This document shows, piece after piece, positions 62,966-64,000 of a DNA stretch of 64,000 bases. The notes under the pieces were generated by a model. The model saw nothing but the letters and a program-made list of their open reading frames with translations. It did no database searches and had not been told where the DNA came from. Position 1 is the stretch's first letter. Each line of letters starts with the position of its first letter. The stretch is from Rhizobium sp. BK313. Lineage in GTDB: Bacteria > Pseudomonadota > Alphaproteobacteria > Rhizobiales > Rhizobiaceae. The position numbers and the translations under genes were made by a program. The stretch is from the NCBI RefSeq assembly GCF_014193655.1, contig NZ_JACHZQ010000001.1:1178001-1242000 (forward strand), in the 5' to 3' direction.

Positions 62966-63621
62966 TGAATAGCAATTTATTGGCTGCAGGGGATAGGCGG
63001 AATATGGTCGGTTGCGTTTCGCGTGAGCGTTATCAGGTGTATCGGAAGGCAGCGATTATTCTGCCACTGGTTGCAGCCTTGCTCAGCGGCTGCGGCTCAG
63101 CCCCCACTAACGACACATATGATCTTTCCGCTTCGGTCAAGGCGAGCGGTCCGTCGGTCAAGAGCCGGCAAATCTTGATCCCGCCGCCGACCGCGCTGCA
63201 GGCGCTCGACAGCAACCAGATCGTCATCCGCGTTTCGCCCTCAGAGATTCAGTATCTCAGCAAGTCGCAGTGGAGCGACAGGCTGACCCGGATGGTGCAA
63301 TCGAAGCTGGTCGAAGCCTTCGAAAACACCGGAAAGCTTGGCGGTGTCGGCGTACCGGGGCAGGGCCTTGCGATCGACTACCAGATCGTCACCGACATCC
63401 GTTCCTTCGAGATCGATACGGTGGGAGGTCAGAGGTCGGCCACTGTCGAAATCTCAGTCAAAATCCTCAATGACCGCTCGGGCACGATCAAAGCACAGGG
63501 CGTCTTCCGTAAAGTTGTGCCGGTTAGCGGCGGTAGCAACGCCGATTTCGTCCGAGGGCTCGACGCGGCCTTTGCCGGCGTGACGGCACAGATCGTCGAT
63601 TGGACGCTGCGCTCGCTTTAA
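62965..63621 (+). CDS. ABC-type transport auxiliary lipoprotein (PqiC/MlaE-associated)
   Basis: The 218-residue protein has a membrane-type N-terminus ending in the lipobox LLSGC near residue 44, then an ABC_trans_aux domain (PPPTALQALDSNQIVIR near 73, FENTGKLGG near 118, YQIVTDIRSFEI near 138). The mature protein is a lipoprotein facing the periplasm, associated with MCE transporters. The ATG overlaps the MCE-gene stop (TGATG, 62963-62967); a later Met at 63004 would shorten the N-terminus. No MlaA or MlaC gene follows. Confidence 0.85.
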   Translation: MNSNLLAAGDRRNMVGCVSRERYQVYRKAAIILPLVAALLSGCGSAPTNDTYDLSASVKASGPSVKSRQILIPPPTALQALDSNQIVIRVSPSEIQYLSKSQWSDRLTRMVQSKLVEAFENTGKLGGVGVPGQGLAIDYQIVTDIRSFEIDTVGGQRSATVEISVKILNDRSGTIKAQGVFRKVVPVSGGSNADFVRGLDAAFAGVTAQIVDWTLRSL

Positions 63622-63628
63622 CGGTTGT

Positions 63629-64000
63629 CTATCGCTCCATCAGGGACTTCAGTGTGCTGAGATCCTTCAGCACATGCGCCGCGTCTGCGGCGAATTGCTC
63701 ATCGGACATCCCAGGCAGCTTCAGCAGTGTGAACATGACCTCGCAGCCATCGCCGTTCGGCACGACCCGAAGCGCGTTATGGACCTTTAAGCCGGATTCG
63801 ATCGTGACCGTATGATCGATGACTCCGAATTCGTTGCGGGGTGTGAAGCTGACGCGGACGGTGCCGAGAGTGCCTTTGGCAATCCAATCCTCGCCATCCT
63901 GCTCCAATCCGGACGCGAGACCGGAGGCCCAGAGCGGCATGTTTTCCGGACGACCGGCAAAGCCGTAGACTTCCTTCCAATGACGATCGATGGAGATATG
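63629..64000 (-). CDS. SRPBCC family protein, 5' end beyond the window
   Basis: The frame continues to base 64000, so the start is outside. Visible are 123 residues with RHWKEVYGFAGRPENMPLW near the edge, ALRVVPNGDGCEVMFTL and a C-terminal amphipathic helix. This is the START/SRPBCC layout of small ligand-binding proteins. Function is unknown. It is convergent with the Mla operon, its stop seven bases from the lipoprotein stop. An internal Met at 63940 is not the true start. Confidence 0.75.
   Translation of the reverse strand, partial: HISIDRHWKEVYGFAGRPENMPLWASGLASGLEQDGEDWIAKGTLGTVRVSFTPRNEFGVIDHTVTIESGLKVHNALRVVPNGDGCEVMFTLLKLPGMSDEQFAADAAHVLKDLSTLKSLMER

Noticed and set aside
1..64000. 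tRNA, rRNA, prophage, insertion sequence or toxin-antitoxin genes
   Set aside because: I looked through gaps on both strands for tRNA T-loop strings, transposase motifs, integrases and short gene pairs and saw none; small tRNA-like or sRNA genes could still be missed by eye.

Overview
This window reads as ordinary chromosome of a rhizobium-like alphaproteobacterium (family Rhizobiaceae, most like Rhizobium). The coding is GC-rich and dense. Many markers of that group occur together: cobS/cobT, a Usg-family protein, an octopine/histidine-type amino-acid ABC transporter, moaA next to a DUF971 protein, class I and class II fumarases close together, class II DAHP synthase, and a dme-type malic enzyme next to a plcP-like phosphatase. 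From memory, the last two also lie close together in Sinorhizobium meliloti. I see no prophage, insertion sequence, CRISPR array, rRNA or tRNA, so this looks like core chromosome and not an island.

Layout. 1-2847: retropepsin-like protease, DUF1289 protein and cobS in one leftward operon, divergent from cobT. 3033-7891: diacylglycerol kinase, a sensor histidine kinase, a thermonuclease overlapping a uracil-DNA glycosylase, an Lrp regulator and a beta-hydroxyacid dehydrogenase. 8164-12178: sulfonate operon ssuA-D-C-B. 12175-13677: leftward GST-ArsR-SRPBCC operon with two matching palindromes in front. 13809-18516: TPR-methyltransferase, DUF2270 protein, Usg protein, and an amino-acid ABC transporter lacking its ATPase. 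18887-28824: OmpA-family protein with a Gln/Pro-rich domain, mobB/mobA/EamA transporter, chemoreceptor, metallo-hydrolase, moaA and DUF971. 28850-33344: LtrA protein, MarR regulator divergent from an alpha/beta hydrolase, FMN-binding protein and diguanylate cyclase.

33540-44842: class I fumarase, small His-rich protein, fumC, L,D-transpeptidase, gph, rpiA, DUF2059 protein, glutathione reductase and DAHP synthase. 45002-53439: GFA protein, DUF1003 membrane protein, phosphoglycerol-transferase-like sulfatase, nadE, TolB-like protein, ankyrin protein and a secreted hypothetical. 53688-63621: malic enzyme, glycerophosphodiesterase, plcP-like phosphatase, MFS transporter and a four-gene Mla-type lipid transporter. 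The window ends inside an SRPBCC gene.

The strongest theme is envelope lipid and phosphorus handling. Diacylglycerol kinase, a phosphoglycerol-transferase-like protein (these enzymes release diacylglycerol), a PlcP-like phospholipase, a glycerophosphodiesterase and the Mla transporter are all here. Pho-box-like repeats precede plcP and lie beside the phosphoglycerol transferase. Other leads are the twin operators of the GST-ArsR-SRPBCC operon and an element shared by the two ssu promoters. I found no clearly new multi-gene system. All family calls come from reading motifs; no database search was run.
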